A DNA stretch of 64,000 bases. It comes from Oceanisphaera sp. IT1-181 (GTDB lineage Bacteria > Pseudomonadota > Gammaproteobacteria > Enterobacterales > Aeromonadaceae). Below, in pieces: positions 44,908 through 52,663 of the stretch (position 1 is its first letter; each line of letters begins with the position of its first letter). The DNA lies in contig NZ_CP136856.1 in assembly GCF_033807535.1 (NCBI RefSeq), positions 3,028,501 through 3,092,500 of the forward strand, in the 5' to 3' direction. Below the pieces are notes generated by a model. It searched no databases and had not been told where the DNA came from. It saw nothing but the letters and a program-made list of their open reading frames with translations. Position numbers and translations under genes: made by a program.

Positions 44908-45621
44908 TTAAGGGGCCTCCTTCTGCTCTGTGGGCTGCGTGAGTACCCATTCCAGTAGCGCTTGGCTTAAGCGCGCTTGCGCCACACCAAAGGCAGCTAC
45001 TATCGCGGGCACCTCTGGATTTACCGCGGGTTCGGTCACGCTAAAACGGCGACTGGCTAATAAGGTACGCTGGTTGGGGTCTATCCACTGGGCATCAAAG
45101 TGAATAACCACAGTGGGCTGGCCGTTAATATATTCGGTTTGAAAGGCGCGCAAACTGCCCGCCAGCTCGCGATCTGCCGCTAGCGGTTTGCTGTCATTAA
45201 TAACGTGCTGAATACGCCCGCTTTGTAGCCAAGCATCCGTTATCTGGTCACGAAACAAGATGGGTACGCTGCTTGCCCAACGCGCGCCTTGGTAAGCACT
45301 CAGTTGGTTATCAGCAGGAATTACCGCAATGCGATTGCTGGCCAATAAGCCACTGCTATCTGGCTGTTTAATGCGCACAGTGAGGGGCAGTGATGGCGGA
45401 GTCCAAACGCGTGAGTAAACGGACTCTACCGGCGGCAAGCGGTAAAAAACCACCGGCTCTGTTTTAGGTAAAATGGAGCAGCCACTTAAGCCCGTTACGC
45501 TTAAGCCCATGACACCTAAGCCCACTAGCATAGCGGCGCTGGCGGAGCCGCGAACACGGTTAAGGCGCGTACTCAAGCCAGATAAAATACGAGGTAAACA
45601 GTGAAATAGGACTGTGCTCAT
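44908..45621 (-). CDS. ABC-type transport auxiliary lipoprotein (PqiC-like)
   Basis: The product is 237 aa with a lipobox VTGLSGC at about 42-48 preceded by a hydrophobic stretch. The rest matches the ABC-transport auxiliary family (PqiC/LetC-like), with FYRLPPVESVYS, RIAVIPADNQLSAYQGARWA and IHFDAQWIDPNQRTLLASRRF. Such lipoproteins sit at the outer membrane and receive lipid from an MCE bridge. The ATG overlaps the MCE gene stop (ATGA). A later start at about codon 31 would give a shorter signal peptide and is equally plausible. Confidence 0.85.
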   Translation of the reverse strand: MSTVLFHCLPRILSGLSTRLNRVRGSASAAMLVGLGVMGLSVTGLSGCSILPKTEPVVFYRLPPVESVYSRVWTPPSLPLTVRIKQPDSSGLLASNRIAVIPADNQLSAYQGARWASSVPILFRDQITDAWLQSGRIQHVINDSKPLAADRELAGSLRAFQTEYINGQPTVVIHFDAQWIDPNQRTLLASRRFSVTEPAVNPEVPAIVAAFGVAQARLSQALLEWVLTQPTEQKEAP

Positions 45622-46556
45622 GGCTTAAACTCCTTAATTCGTTCGCCGCCCAGCAAGAAGTCGCTCGGGTCTTGCTCTAATTTTCGCGACACCACGCCTA
45701 AGCTTTGTAAGGTAGCGCGCAGCTCCAACAAGGTGGGCTCCAGCTCGCCTAGGCTATGTAAGCCAGAAGCTAATGCGGGCTGATTATCCTTTAGTAACGA
45801 CTCTAATTGCTGGCTGCTGCGCGACAGTGCCGCCATACCAGTATCTGCATTGCGAAATAAGCGCTCTCCTTTAGCATTAAACTGGCCCTCTAATTGGCCA
45901 AGCAAACTCGCGGCCCGCTCCATGGTTACCTTCATCTGTTGGCTGGCCGCGGCTAAATCTTGGATGCCTTGGGCCAGATCGGTTTTTTGCTCGGCTATCA
46001 CGCCGGTAGAGGCTTCCAGATTAAGCAGCACTTGGCTAAAGTGCTGATTATTTTCTTCTGAAAAAAGAGCATTGGCATTTTCAATTAAGGTTTTAAAGCC
46101 CGCCACTAGCTCTTCGCTGTTTAAGCGTAACTGAGCAAAAGGCGAAGGCTCTGCCACTATCACTGGGATTTCATCCTCGTCGCTCGATAAAGGCGGGCTG
46201 CCGGGCGAGCCTTCACTGAGCTGAATATTGGAGGCACCCGTAATATTGGCTAATGCCAGCCGCGCTTTGGTATCGGTTTTAATCGGCGTGCGCCTTTCAA
46301 TACGTACCCGTGCCCACACTTGGCGCGGATCGTCTGCATCCAACCATAAGCGCTCTACTTCACCAACGCGAATACCACTGTATTCCACGGCACTGCCCAC
46401 GTTTAAGCCACTTACCGCCTCGCGAAAAGCGATGTCATAAAGCCGAGAGTCTTGTTGGCTGCCAGATTTCACCAACCACAAGCTAAACAATAAGATGCTG
46501 GCGGCAACCGCAAGCGTAAAAAAACCAATCAACACATGATGGGCGCGAGTTTCCAT
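45618..46556 (-). CDS. MlaD-family (MCE domain) lipid transport protein
   Basis: The product is 312 aa with an N-terminal anchor at about 8-28 and one MCE domain at about 40-120 (AFREAVSGLNVGSAVEYSGI). A long helical C-terminal part (about 145-300) would form a needle or tunnel in the hexamer. This is longer than MlaD at 8.5 kb (157 aa) and is of the single-MCE, long-helix type. It is bracketed by a permease/ATPase pair upstream and a PqiC-like lipoprotein downstream, with TAATG and ATGA overlaps. Confidence 0.9.
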   Translation of the reverse strand: METRAHHVLIGFFTLAVAASILLFSLWLVKSGSQQDSRLYDIAFREAVSGLNVGSAVEYSGIRVGEVERLWLDADDPRQVWARVRIERRTPIKTDTKARLALANITGASNIQLSEGSPGSPPLSSDEDEIPVIVAEPSPFAQLRLNSEELVAGFKTLIENANALFSEENNQHFSQVLLNLEASTGVIAEQKTDLAQGIQDLAAASQQMKVTMERAASLLGQLEGQFNAKGERLFRNADTGMAALSRSSQQLESLLKDNQPALASGLHSLGELEPTLLELRATLQSLGVVSRKLEQDPSDFLLGGERIKEFKP

Positions 46557-47410
46557 TATTTGCTCCTCGACTCAAGTTCGGTTGCTTGTTGGGTTGCGTC
46601 TTGTGCAGCACGCCCACGGGGTCCGTGAAAATAATCGCGGATCCAATCGTCATCGGTGGCCGCCACCGCCGCTAGCGTATCCACCACTAACACCCGCTTT
46701 TGTGACAATACGGCTACGCGATCACAACAGGCATATAAGGTATCCAGATCATGGGTCACCAGAAATACGGTGAGTTTAAGCGCATCGCGCAAGGTCAGCA
46801 GTAAACGGTCGAAGGCCGCGGCAGAAATAGGATCTAGGCCGGCGGTGGGTTCATCTAAAAACAAAATATCCGGATCTAGCGCCAAGGCTCGCGCCAGCGC
46901 CGCCCGTTTGATCATACCGCCAGACAACTCAGGCGGATATTTGTTCACCGCCGAGCGCGGCAAGCCCACCAGCGCCAGCTTTAGCTCAGCTAACCGCTTG
47001 GCCTCACTGCGCGACAAACCTGCTTGCTCAATTAACGCCAAGGCCACATTTTCAACCAAGGTCAACGACGAATACAGCGCGCCCTTTTGAAACAATACGC
47101 CCATGCGCTGTTGCAGTGGCTCGCGCTCGGCATCCGACAAAGCCAATAAGTCTTGGCCCAACACCTGCACCGAGCCGTCATCGGGTTGGCGCAAGCCCAC
47201 GATAGAGCGCAGCAACACCGACTTGCCGGTGCCAGAGCCGCCCACGACGCCTAAGATCTCGCCCGCACGCACCTCCAAATCCAGATGCTCGTGCACCGCA
47301 TGGCTGCCAAAACGGTTGGCCAAGTTCTGCACCTTAATCACCGTTTTAGGGCTGTCTGTGATAACTGACTCAGGGCTAACTGTCTCAGGTTTTACCGCCT
47401 CGTTTACCAT
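46556..47410 (-). CDS. MlaF-like ABC transporter ATP-binding protein
   Basis: The product is 284 aa. Walker A is GGSGTGKSV, the signature is LSGGMIKRAALARAL, Walker B is ILFLDEPTAGLDP and the switch histidine lies in FLVTHDLDTL. MIKRAAL within the signature is typical of MCE-associated ATPases. It overlaps the permease stop by 7 bp and the MCE start by 1 bp (TAATG). It is the ATPase of the second MCE system in this window. Confidence 0.92.
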   Translation of the reverse strand: MVNEAVKPETVSPESVITDSPKTVIKVQNLANRFGSHAVHEHLDLEVRAGEILGVVGGSGTGKSVLLRSIVGLRQPDDGSVQVLGQDLLALSDAEREPLQQRMGVLFQKGALYSSLTLVENVALALIEQAGLSRSEAKRLAELKLALVGLPRSAVNKYPPELSGGMIKRAALARALALDPDILFLDEPTAGLDPISAAAFDRLLLTLRDALKLTVFLVTHDLDTLYACCDRVAVLSQKRVLVVDTLAAVAATDDDWIRDYFHGPRGRAAQDATQQATELESRSK

Positions 47411-48528
47411 CCCATCTCCATCAGAAACAGTGCCGCAATGGCATCGAGCAATATCACCACAAAAATAGACTGTACCACGCTCGACGTGGTGTGCTCGCCC
47501 ACAGATTGGGCGCTGCCTTGCACTTTAAAGCCCTCTAAGCAGCCGATCAGGGCAATCAAGAAGGCAAAAATCGGGGCTTTACCCAAGCCGACCAATAAAT
47601 GCTGCACCGGTACTTGCTGCAAGATAGTCATATATTGCGCAAACGAAATATCCAGCGCCAGTAAACACACTAAAGCACCACCGAATAAGCCCGACACCAT
47701 GCCAATAAAAGTCAGCAGCGGCAGCGTGATCACCAGCGCCAACACCCGTGGCAACACCAGTAATTCCATAGGATCTAAGCCTTGCGTGCGCAGTGCATCC
47801 AGCTCTTCATTGACTTTCATGGCGCCCAGTTGCGCAGTAAAGGCACTGGCAGTGCGCCCAGCTAATAAAATGGCGCTCAACAAGACACCAAACTCTCGTA
47901 AAAACGAATAGGCCACTAAATCGACCGTATAAATAGTGGCGCCAAAATTTTCCAATACGGTGGCACCTAAAAATGCCACCACGGCACCCACTAAAAAGGT
48001 GAGCAAGGCGACGATGGGCACCGCATTCAGGCCGCACTGCTGTATTTGTGCCACCAAAGCAGTGATGCGCCAACGCGGGGGGATTAATAGGGTGCGGGCT
48101 AGTGTGCTTAAGGTGAGTCCCATAAAACCCAGCAACATCACAAACTGCTGCCAGCCGCTCACCATGCTCTCACCTAAGCGGGCCACGTTATCTGTCCAAC
48201 GCTCAGGTGCTTGAAGTTTGGGCTCGTCTTGATCCATGGCCTCTAACACGGCCAAGAACAAGGCCTGTCGCTCCGGTGAGAGGGCTTCGGCCTCGGGTAA
48301 TAGTCGGCGAAAGGCGCTGATGCCTAGCTGATCAATCAGCAAGGCGGCACCCGCGGTATCTAAAGCGCTCAAGTCGCTGGCATCCAGTTGAGTTAGCTCA
48401 CCTTGCGCCGCGGTTGCCAGCGGACGTAGCCGTTGAGTGAGCTCGCTGTAATGGGCTAAGGTCCAACTGCCTATTATCTGCACACAGCCTGCTTGTACCT
48501 TTATGCTGGGTAAGCTGTCGGTTTTCAT
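47404..48528 (-). CDS. STAS-MlaE fusion permease of the second MCE system
   Basis: The product is 374 aa: an N-terminal STAS domain (about 1-95, LTQLDASDLSALDTAGAALL) fused to an MlaE-type permease (about 125-370, FLVGAVVAFLGATVLENFGA, LREFGVLLSAILLAGRTASAF, GAMKVNEELDALRTQGLDP). The fusion replaces a separate MlaB. It is the first gene of the permease-ATPase-MCE-lipoprotein-ClC unit. No promoter is obvious in the short spacer to the divergent yjdM. Confidence 0.93.
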   Translation of the reverse strand: MKTDSLPSIKVQAGCVQIIGSWTLAHYSELTQRLRPLATAAQGELTQLDASDLSALDTAGAALLIDQLGISAFRRLLPEAEALSPERQALFLAVLEAMDQDEPKLQAPERWTDNVARLGESMVSGWQQFVMLLGFMGLTLSTLARTLLIPPRWRITALVAQIQQCGLNAVPIVALLTFLVGAVVAFLGATVLENFGATIYTVDLVAYSFLREFGVLLSAILLAGRTASAFTAQLGAMKVNEELDALRTQGLDPMELLVLPRVLALVITLPLLTFIGMVSGLFGGALVCLLALDISFAQYMTILQQVPVQHLLVGLGKAPIFAFLIALIGCLEGFKVQGSAQSVGEHTTSSVVQSIFVVILLDAIAALFLMEMGW

Positions 48529-48656
48529 AGAATCGGCCTCTATTACGCATCTGCTACCAATTGCACATTGTCTGGCATCATGGCTATAACCACAACAAGT
48601 AGGCGGTTTTATGCTAGGATCTTGCCACTTTTAGTCATGAGGTGAGAAAGTAAATC

Positions 48657-49229
48657 ATGTCCATAGAACAACAATTATTGGCCCGTAGCGAGCACAGCTG
48701 CGAATTATGTAAAGCGACAGCTAACTTAGACCTGCACGCCGTGGCCCCTTATGAAGCAGACAGTGCCGAACATTGCGCGCTGTTATGCACGACTTGCCAG
48801 CAAGAGCTAGATACTCCACAAGATCAAAACCACTGGCGTTGTCTCAACGATAGCATGTGGAGCACAGAGCCAGCGGTACAGGTTTTGGCTTGGCGCACCC
48901 TGAAAAAGCTGTCCGGTGAAGGCTGGGCACAAGACTTGTTGGATATGCTATATCTGCCGCCAGAAGTACAAGAGTGGGCTGAAATTGGTTTTTCCGAGCC
49001 CGAAGAAGATGAAGGCGAGGCCTTATTGGATAGCAATGGCGTGCGCTTACAAACAGGTGATTCGGTGACCATCATTAAAGACTTAGATGTGAAAGGCGCC
49101 GGCTTTATCGCTAAACGTGGTACTACGGTGAAAAACATCAGCCTTAATGCTAGCCTAGCAGGCCACATTGGTGGCCGCGTTAACGGTGTACAAATTCAGT
49201 TGGCCGTGCAGTTCTTAAAGAAAGTGTAA
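48657..49229 (+). CDS. yjdM: PhnA/YjdM-family zinc-ribbon protein
   Basis: The product is 190 aa of the YjdM (formerly PhnA) family. An N-terminal zinc ribbon is visible (CELCKATANLDLHAVAP and CTTCQQEL), followed by a central extension and the C-terminal PhnA domain (LQTGDSVTIIKDLDVKGAGFIAKRGTTVKNI). Despite the old name, no phosphonate genes are nearby and a role in phosphonate use is not supported. The reported enzyme activity of related PhnA proteins (phosphonoacetate hydrolase) belongs to a different family. Confidence 0.88.
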   Translation: MSIEQQLLARSEHSCELCKATANLDLHAVAPYEADSAEHCALLCTTCQQELDTPQDQNHWRCLNDSMWSTEPAVQVLAWRTLKKLSGEGWAQDLLDMLYLPPEVQEWAEIGFSEPEEDEGEALLDSNGVRLQTGDSVTIIKDLDVKGAGFIAKRGTTVKNISLNASLAGHIGGRVNGVQIQLAVQFLKKV

Positions 49230-49239
49230 CTAAGCCCTT

Positions 49240-49405
49240 CGGGCAGCCTTAAGCTGTACGCTGTAAGTTAAAACAAATATCGTCTCAGTGTTACTTACAG
49301 CGTATTACTGCCCGAATGTGTGTTATCGACACCATCCCTTTCCGATTTAATCCTGCCCCCTTTACTCTTCACCCTCTACGCTTCACTCTAAGATTTATCC
49401 CTCAC
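49240..49405. repeat. Long imperfect inverted repeat and heptamer tract after yjdM
   Basis: CGGGCAG (49,240-49,246) and TACGCTGTAAGT (49,257-49,268) pair with ACTTACAGCGTA (49,293-49,304) and CTGCCCG (49,308-49,314). The arm TAAGCTG TACGCTG has a 7-bp period. Downstream, heptamers of the TCTTCAC type run from about 49,359 to 49,405 before the next gene. Confidence 0.6.
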
Positions 49406-49428
49406 GCTCTTATCAAGTTGGATTATCT

Positions 49429-49755
49429 ATGTATAAATTAGTATTTTTCGTGCCTGAGTCGCATCTAAGCCAAGTAAAAGCGGCGGTGTTTGCTACCGGC
49501 GCGGGTAAAATTGGCGACTACGAGCAGTGCTGCTTTGAAACCCGTGGCACTGGGCAATTTAAGCCTTTAGCCTCTGCTACCCCTTTTATCGGCCAAGCCG
49601 GCACTGTTGAACAAGTAGCCGAGGTACGAGTGGAGTTAGTGTGTGACGATGCCCTGATCCGCGCCGCCATCACAGCCCTAAGAGCCGCCCATCCTTATGA
49701 AGAACCCGCCTTCGACGTTTGGCAGCTGAGTGATCTTATACTCAGTGAGGAGTAA
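49429..49755 (+). CDS. YqfO/NIF3-insert-like protein
   Basis: This 108-aa protein matches the stand-alone CutA-like domain otherwise inserted in NIF3 proteins (YqfO family). It begins YKLVFFVPESHLSQVKAAVFATGAGKIGDYEQC and contains AAHPYEEPAFDVW at about 86-98. The function is unknown; trimeric CutA-like proteins often bind metal or small ligands. Its end lies within a heptamer repeat array. Confidence 0.87.
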   Translation: MYKLVFFVPESHLSQVKAAVFATGAGKIGDYEQCCFETRGTGQFKPLASATPFIGQAGTVEQVAEVRVELVCDDALIRAAITALRAAHPYEEPAFDVWQLSDLILSEE

Positions 49756-49821
49756 GGTGTGAAACGTGCAGGGAACCAGCCAAAGACGGCCTGCCTTGAC
49801 GCCTCACCCTTCACTTCTCAC
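49745..49821. repeat. Inverted pair of GTGARGN heptamer arrays between the YqfO-like gene and ogt
   Basis: The left arm is GTGAGGA, GTAAGGT, GTGAAAC, GTGCAGG (49,745-49,772) and overlaps the end of the YqfO-like frame. The right arm is GCCTCAC, CCTTCAC, TTCTCAC (49,801-49,821), the reverse-complement type, 28 nt away. Confidence 0.7.
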
Positions 49822-49839
49822 TCTATATAGGAACCCGCT

Positions 49840-50382
49840 ATGTCGACCTCTTCCTCCCAAGCCAATGATACTGAAGCCAGTTGCACTCAAGCCTGCCCAT
49901 TAGGTTGGATTACGCTCGCAACCGCGACTCATACCGACAGTCAGAGCAACCAGCAAGAAGTGATCACGGCGTTGCATTTTAGTGATGAGGTGGACGCCGT
50001 TATCGCCCCCTGCACGCCCTTGCAGCAAGAGGCATGTCGGCAACTTAATGAATACTTTCTCGGTTCTCGCCAACAATTTAATTTACCGCTGGCCCCGCAA
50101 GGCACCGCGTTTCAGCAACAGGTGTGGCATGCGCTGCTGACCATTGCTCATGGTGAGCATCGCAGCTATAAAGACATAGCCCTGAGCATTAATAATCACA
50201 AGGCGATGCGTGCCGTGGGCCTCGCCAATAGCCGCAATCCCATTGCGCTGCTTATTCCTTGCCATAGGGTGATTGGCGCCAGCGGTAAGTTAGTCGGTTA
50301 TGCGGGGGGCATAGCACGTAAAGTGTGGTTACTCGATCACGAAGCCTCAGTACAGGCAATGTCGCATAAGCCAAGCCTTTAG
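49840..50382 (+). CDS. ogt: Methylated-DNA--protein-cysteine methyltransferase
   Basis: This enzyme directly repairs O6-alkylguanine by suicide transfer to its cysteine. The product is 180 aa with the active-site motif LLIPCHRVIGASGKLVGYAGG, Cys141, and the helix-turn-helix region FQQQVWHALLTIAHGEHRSYKDIA. It lacks an Ada-type activator domain, so the Ogt-type name fits. The N-terminal 20 residues are low-complexity and may be a mis-set start. Confidence 0.9.
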   Translation: MSTSSSQANDTEASCTQACPLGWITLATATHTDSQSNQQEVITALHFSDEVDAVIAPCTPLQQEACRQLNEYFLGSRQQFNLPLAPQGTAFQQQVWHALLTIAHGEHRSYKDIALSINNHKAMRAVGLANSRNPIALLIPCHRVIGASGKLVGYAGGIARKVWLLDHEASVQAMSHKPSL

Positions 50383-50393
50383 CCCGTATATTT

Positions 50394-50409
50394 GTGCGAG
50401 ATCTCGCAA
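50394..50409 (+). promoter_or_regulatory. Candidate UvrY/GacA-type upstream activating site of the CsrB-like RNA
   Basis: A perfect 14-bp palindrome TGCGAGATCTCGCA (50,395-50,408) within TGTGCGAGATCTCGCA resembles the TGTAAG-N6-CTTACA box of the GacA/UvrY/VarA response regulators. It lies about 165-175 bp upstream of the inferred RNA start, the distance seen for csrB and rsmZ genes. Confidence 0.6.
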
Positions 50410-50475
50410 AGAAAAAGCAGCATAGTCCCTTTCTTATCCAAGATTAACGCCACCAACTAATTAATATTACTTATA

Positions 50476-50488
50476 AATCAAACACTTA
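50476..50488 (+). promoter_or_regulatory. Candidate IHF site upstream of the CsrB-like RNA
   Basis: AATCAAACACTTA matches the WATCAANNNNTTR consensus exactly. It lies in an A+T-rich tract between the GacA-type box and the promoter, where IHF bends the csrB/rsmZ promoters in other species. Confidence 0.5.
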
Positions 50489-50557
50489 ATAAAATACGTT
50501 TCAACGTGATGTAAGATTTAAGTACGCAACTCGCCGCCCCTGCGTCGAGAAGCGGGT

Positions 50558-50563
50558 TATTAT
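50558..50563 (+). promoter_or_regulatory. Candidate -10 of the CsrB-like RNA promoter
   Basis: TATTAT lies about 7 bp ahead of the inferred RNA start at about 50,570. There is no good -35, in keeping with an activator-dependent promoter. Confidence 0.45.
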
Positions 50564-50569
50564 GTTTGG

Positions 50570-50829
50570 GCAAGGAGCAAAGCGCCCGTCAGGAAGACAG
50601 GCCGCCAGGATGGCAAGGACTTCACAGGCAGTGATGCGGACCCCTCAAGGATAAGAGGCAGACTCGGTGAGGAGCACTGAGCATCAGGATGATAGACAGG
50701 ACTGCCTGAAGGATCAGGAAAGGGAAGCGAACAAGGAAAGCGCACGTCAGGGATTGCAGGGAGCAAAGCGGTTTACGGATAAGCCAAAACAGACGTTCAA
50801 AAAAAGGGGCAACTTAGGTTGCCCCTTTT
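50570..50829 (+). ncRNA. csrB: CsrB/RsmZ-family CsrA-sequestering small RNA
   Basis: A transcript of about 260 nt is predicted that would bind and titrate the translational regulator CsrA/RsmA. Between 50,574 and 50,779 I count 16 GGA motifs, most in AGGA or AAGGA context. Several sit in short hairpin loops: GTC-AGGAA-GAC, GCC-AGGAT-GGC, CCTC-AAGGATAA-GAGG, ATC-AGGAT-GAT and CCTG-AAGGAT-CAGG. There is no plausible coding frame. A strong terminator ends it at 50,829, and a GacA/UvrY-like box, an IHF site and a -10 lie upstream. csrD, whose product promotes CsrB decay in E. coli, is in the same window. Length and motif count fit csrB/csrC or rsmZ; which paralogue it is cannot be decided. The exact 5' end is inferred. 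Confidence 0.85.
50802..50829 (+). terminator. Terminator of the CsrB-like RNA
   Basis: A perfect 12-bp stem AAAAGGGGCAAC / GTTGCCCCTTTT with a 4-nt loop and T run closes the GGA-rich RNA. Confidence 0.9.
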
Positions 50830-50887
50830 CTATTGCTCAAAAATGCCACTGGCACATCTATTCAAGCCCATCAGTAAAAACAAAAAA

Positions 50888-50917
50888 CCGCCATCCTGAT
50901 ATTTTTCAGAATGACGG
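50888..50917. repeat. CGTCATNCTGA-type hairpin repeat
   Basis: CCGCCATCCTGA (50,888-50,899) pairs with TCAGAATGACGG (50,906-50,917) with two wobble positions. It is a variant of the hairpin at 40,296. The rest of 50,830-51,032 holds nothing recognisable. Confidence 0.5.
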
Positions 50918-51032
50918 TCCCGTCACTGTGTGGCTGCTACTGTGTGGCTATTTACTAAGTGACTACCGCTTACACCTTAAAGCGCTGTAGCTATTCGCTT
51001 ACCCTTTAAGGCTGCACGCGCCCCCCTCAGAC

Positions 51033-52349
51033 TCACATTCTGACCACTAAACAGTCTATGCCTTCACGTACCAATTGCTGACAGGCCTGCTTGGCTTCAT
51101 TTTGCAGTAAACCCACCAACTGAGCACGATACAAGGTTTGCCCGCCCACACTGGCAGGATTCACAGCCATATTGCTCTGCTGAGTATTACCGAGTCGACG
51201 CGCCGCCTCGGCTGCCCGATCTTTAGCCTGTTCTAATGCTCTAAATGAACCTACTTGTACCGCCCAGCTTCGCTCGGCACTAAAGGTGGGAGCCGAACTA
51301 GATTGGATGACGCTGGCGCCCGTTTGTGCAGTTTGAATCGGCACTTGCTGAATAGGTTTAATTTGTGAGGTAGGCGGATTTATTTTAGCCGCTTGGGTTT
51401 GCTGAGCTTCCTGTCTTGTCACTTGGCGTACGGTTTCGCTACTGATCACAATCTTACTGGCCGGCTGTGCTGCCTGACGCGCCTGTTGCGCAGCCTTAGG
51501 AGAAACCTTGGCTATCTGCTGCGCACGAATAAAACTTTTATCCAACAAGGCAGCCATAGCAGCATCTCGAGATTGGCCCGTGCGTCCCCCCATCACCACC
51601 GCCACTAAACGGTGATTGCCTTTTTTAGTGGAGGTCGCCACGTTAAACCCTGAGGCATTGATATAACCGGTTTTCAGGCCGTCTGTGCCTGGGTAATTTT
51701 TTATCAGTCGATTATGGCTGTGGTAAGTACGCCCGCCATAGGTAAAAGAAGGTGTCGAGAAATAATGATAATACTTGGCGTGGTCTTTCATTAAGCGCAT
51801 CGACAATATAGATAAATCACGAGCCGTGGTTTGTTGTCCGCTATTAGGCAAGCCGGAGGCATTACGAAAGGTGGTGGAATTCATCTTCAGCGCCTTGGCT
51901 TTTCTGGTCATCATCTCGGCAAATTGACTTTCGCTTCCCCCTAATGCTTCGGCCACGACGACTGCGGCATCGTTGGCTGAGCGCACCACTAATGCAGGTA
52001 TCGCATCACGGACGCGCAAACGATCGCCCTTTTTCAAGGATATATTGGTCTGTGGCATGGAGGCCGCATGAGCCGACACCGGCATGCCGGTATCTAATTT
52101 CAATAATTTATTGTCCATGGCCTCAAACAATAAATACAAGGTCATCATCTTGGTCAATGAGGCCGGATAGCGGGCCGCGTCTGCATATTCTGCATGCAGC
52201 ACCTCGCCGCTCTGGGCATCTAATACGATGGCCGCATAACGCGGATTCGTCTGGGCATGGGCAGAGCTAATAGCAGAGCACAGCAGTACCATGGTCAGTA
52301 GCCATCTGACTGTTTCCCTACTTTTTGCAACTAACATGGCAACTAACAT
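51033..52349 (-). CDS. D-alanyl-D-alanine carboxypeptidase with C-terminal SPOR domain
   Basis: This is a class-C-type low-molecular-weight penicillin-binding protein that trims D-alanine from peptidoglycan side chains. The product is 438 aa with a signal peptide (cleaved near AHA at about 32). The active-site motifs are S64-x-x-K67 (SLTK), SAN at 124-126 and KTG at 226-228. After a Gln/Ala-rich linker (about 280-350) comes a SPOR domain (about 355-438, WAVQVGSFRALEQAKDRAAE), which binds septal glycan strands. This places it at the division site. The ATG at 52,349 has GGAG 7 nt before it. Confidence 0.92.
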   Translation of the reverse strand: MLVAMLVAKSRETVRWLLTMVLLCSAISSAHAQTNPRYAAIVLDAQSGEVLHAEYADAARYPASLTKMMTLYLLFEAMDNKLLKLDTGMPVSAHAASMPQTNISLKKGDRLRVRDAIPALVVRSANDAAVVVAEALGGSESQFAEMMTRKAKALKMNSTTFRNASGLPNSGQQTTARDLSILSMRLMKDHAKYYHYFSTPSFTYGGRTYHSHNRLIKNYPGTDGLKTGYINASGFNVATSTKKGNHRLVAVVMGGRTGQSRDAAMAALLDKSFIRAQQIAKVSPKAAQQARQAAQPASKIVISSETVRQVTRQEAQQTQAAKINPPTSQIKPIQQVPIQTAQTGASVIQSSSAPTFSAERSWAVQVGSFRALEQAKDRAAEAARRLGNTQQSNMAVNPASVGGQTLYRAQLVGLLQNEAKQACQQLVREGIDCLVVRM

Positions 52350-52663
52350 CGCAGGCTCCCTAAAGGTGGTATAAATGGCGCAGACGCTACGTGATTGCTG
52401 GAATGCTGTCCAGCAATTCAGCTCTATGCGCTTAAAATTATCGACGGCTTTCAGCAGTGAGCATGGTAGAACCTACCCGTGATTTCCTGAATACTCTGTC
52501 GTGTAATTGCGTTAATAATAAGTTGCTTCGTTACTTTGATAATACGTCGCTAACAAGCCTTTAGCAGCCATAAGTGTATAAAGGCGCCTAAGGCGCCTTT
52601 ATAACTCATATCGTGACTTACGTCAGTCAAATGCATGAGATGAACGGCTCTCGCCCTGCGTTA
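52350..52663. other. Spacer between the carboxypeptidase gene and metH
   Basis: The only clear structure is the metH terminator at 52,578-52,602. The carboxypeptidase promoter should also be here, but I cannot pick out convincing -35 and -10 elements. Confidence 0.5.
52578..52602 (-). terminator. Terminator after metH
   Basis: A perfect 11-bp stem ATAAAGGCGCC / GGCGCCTTTAT with a 3-nt loop lies about 60 bp past the metH stop. The T tract is short, so strength is uncertain. Confidence 0.65.

Noticed and set aside
48657..49229. Phosphonate metabolism gene
   Set aside because: The PhnA name is historical; no phn genes are nearby and the protein is the YjdM zinc-ribbon type.
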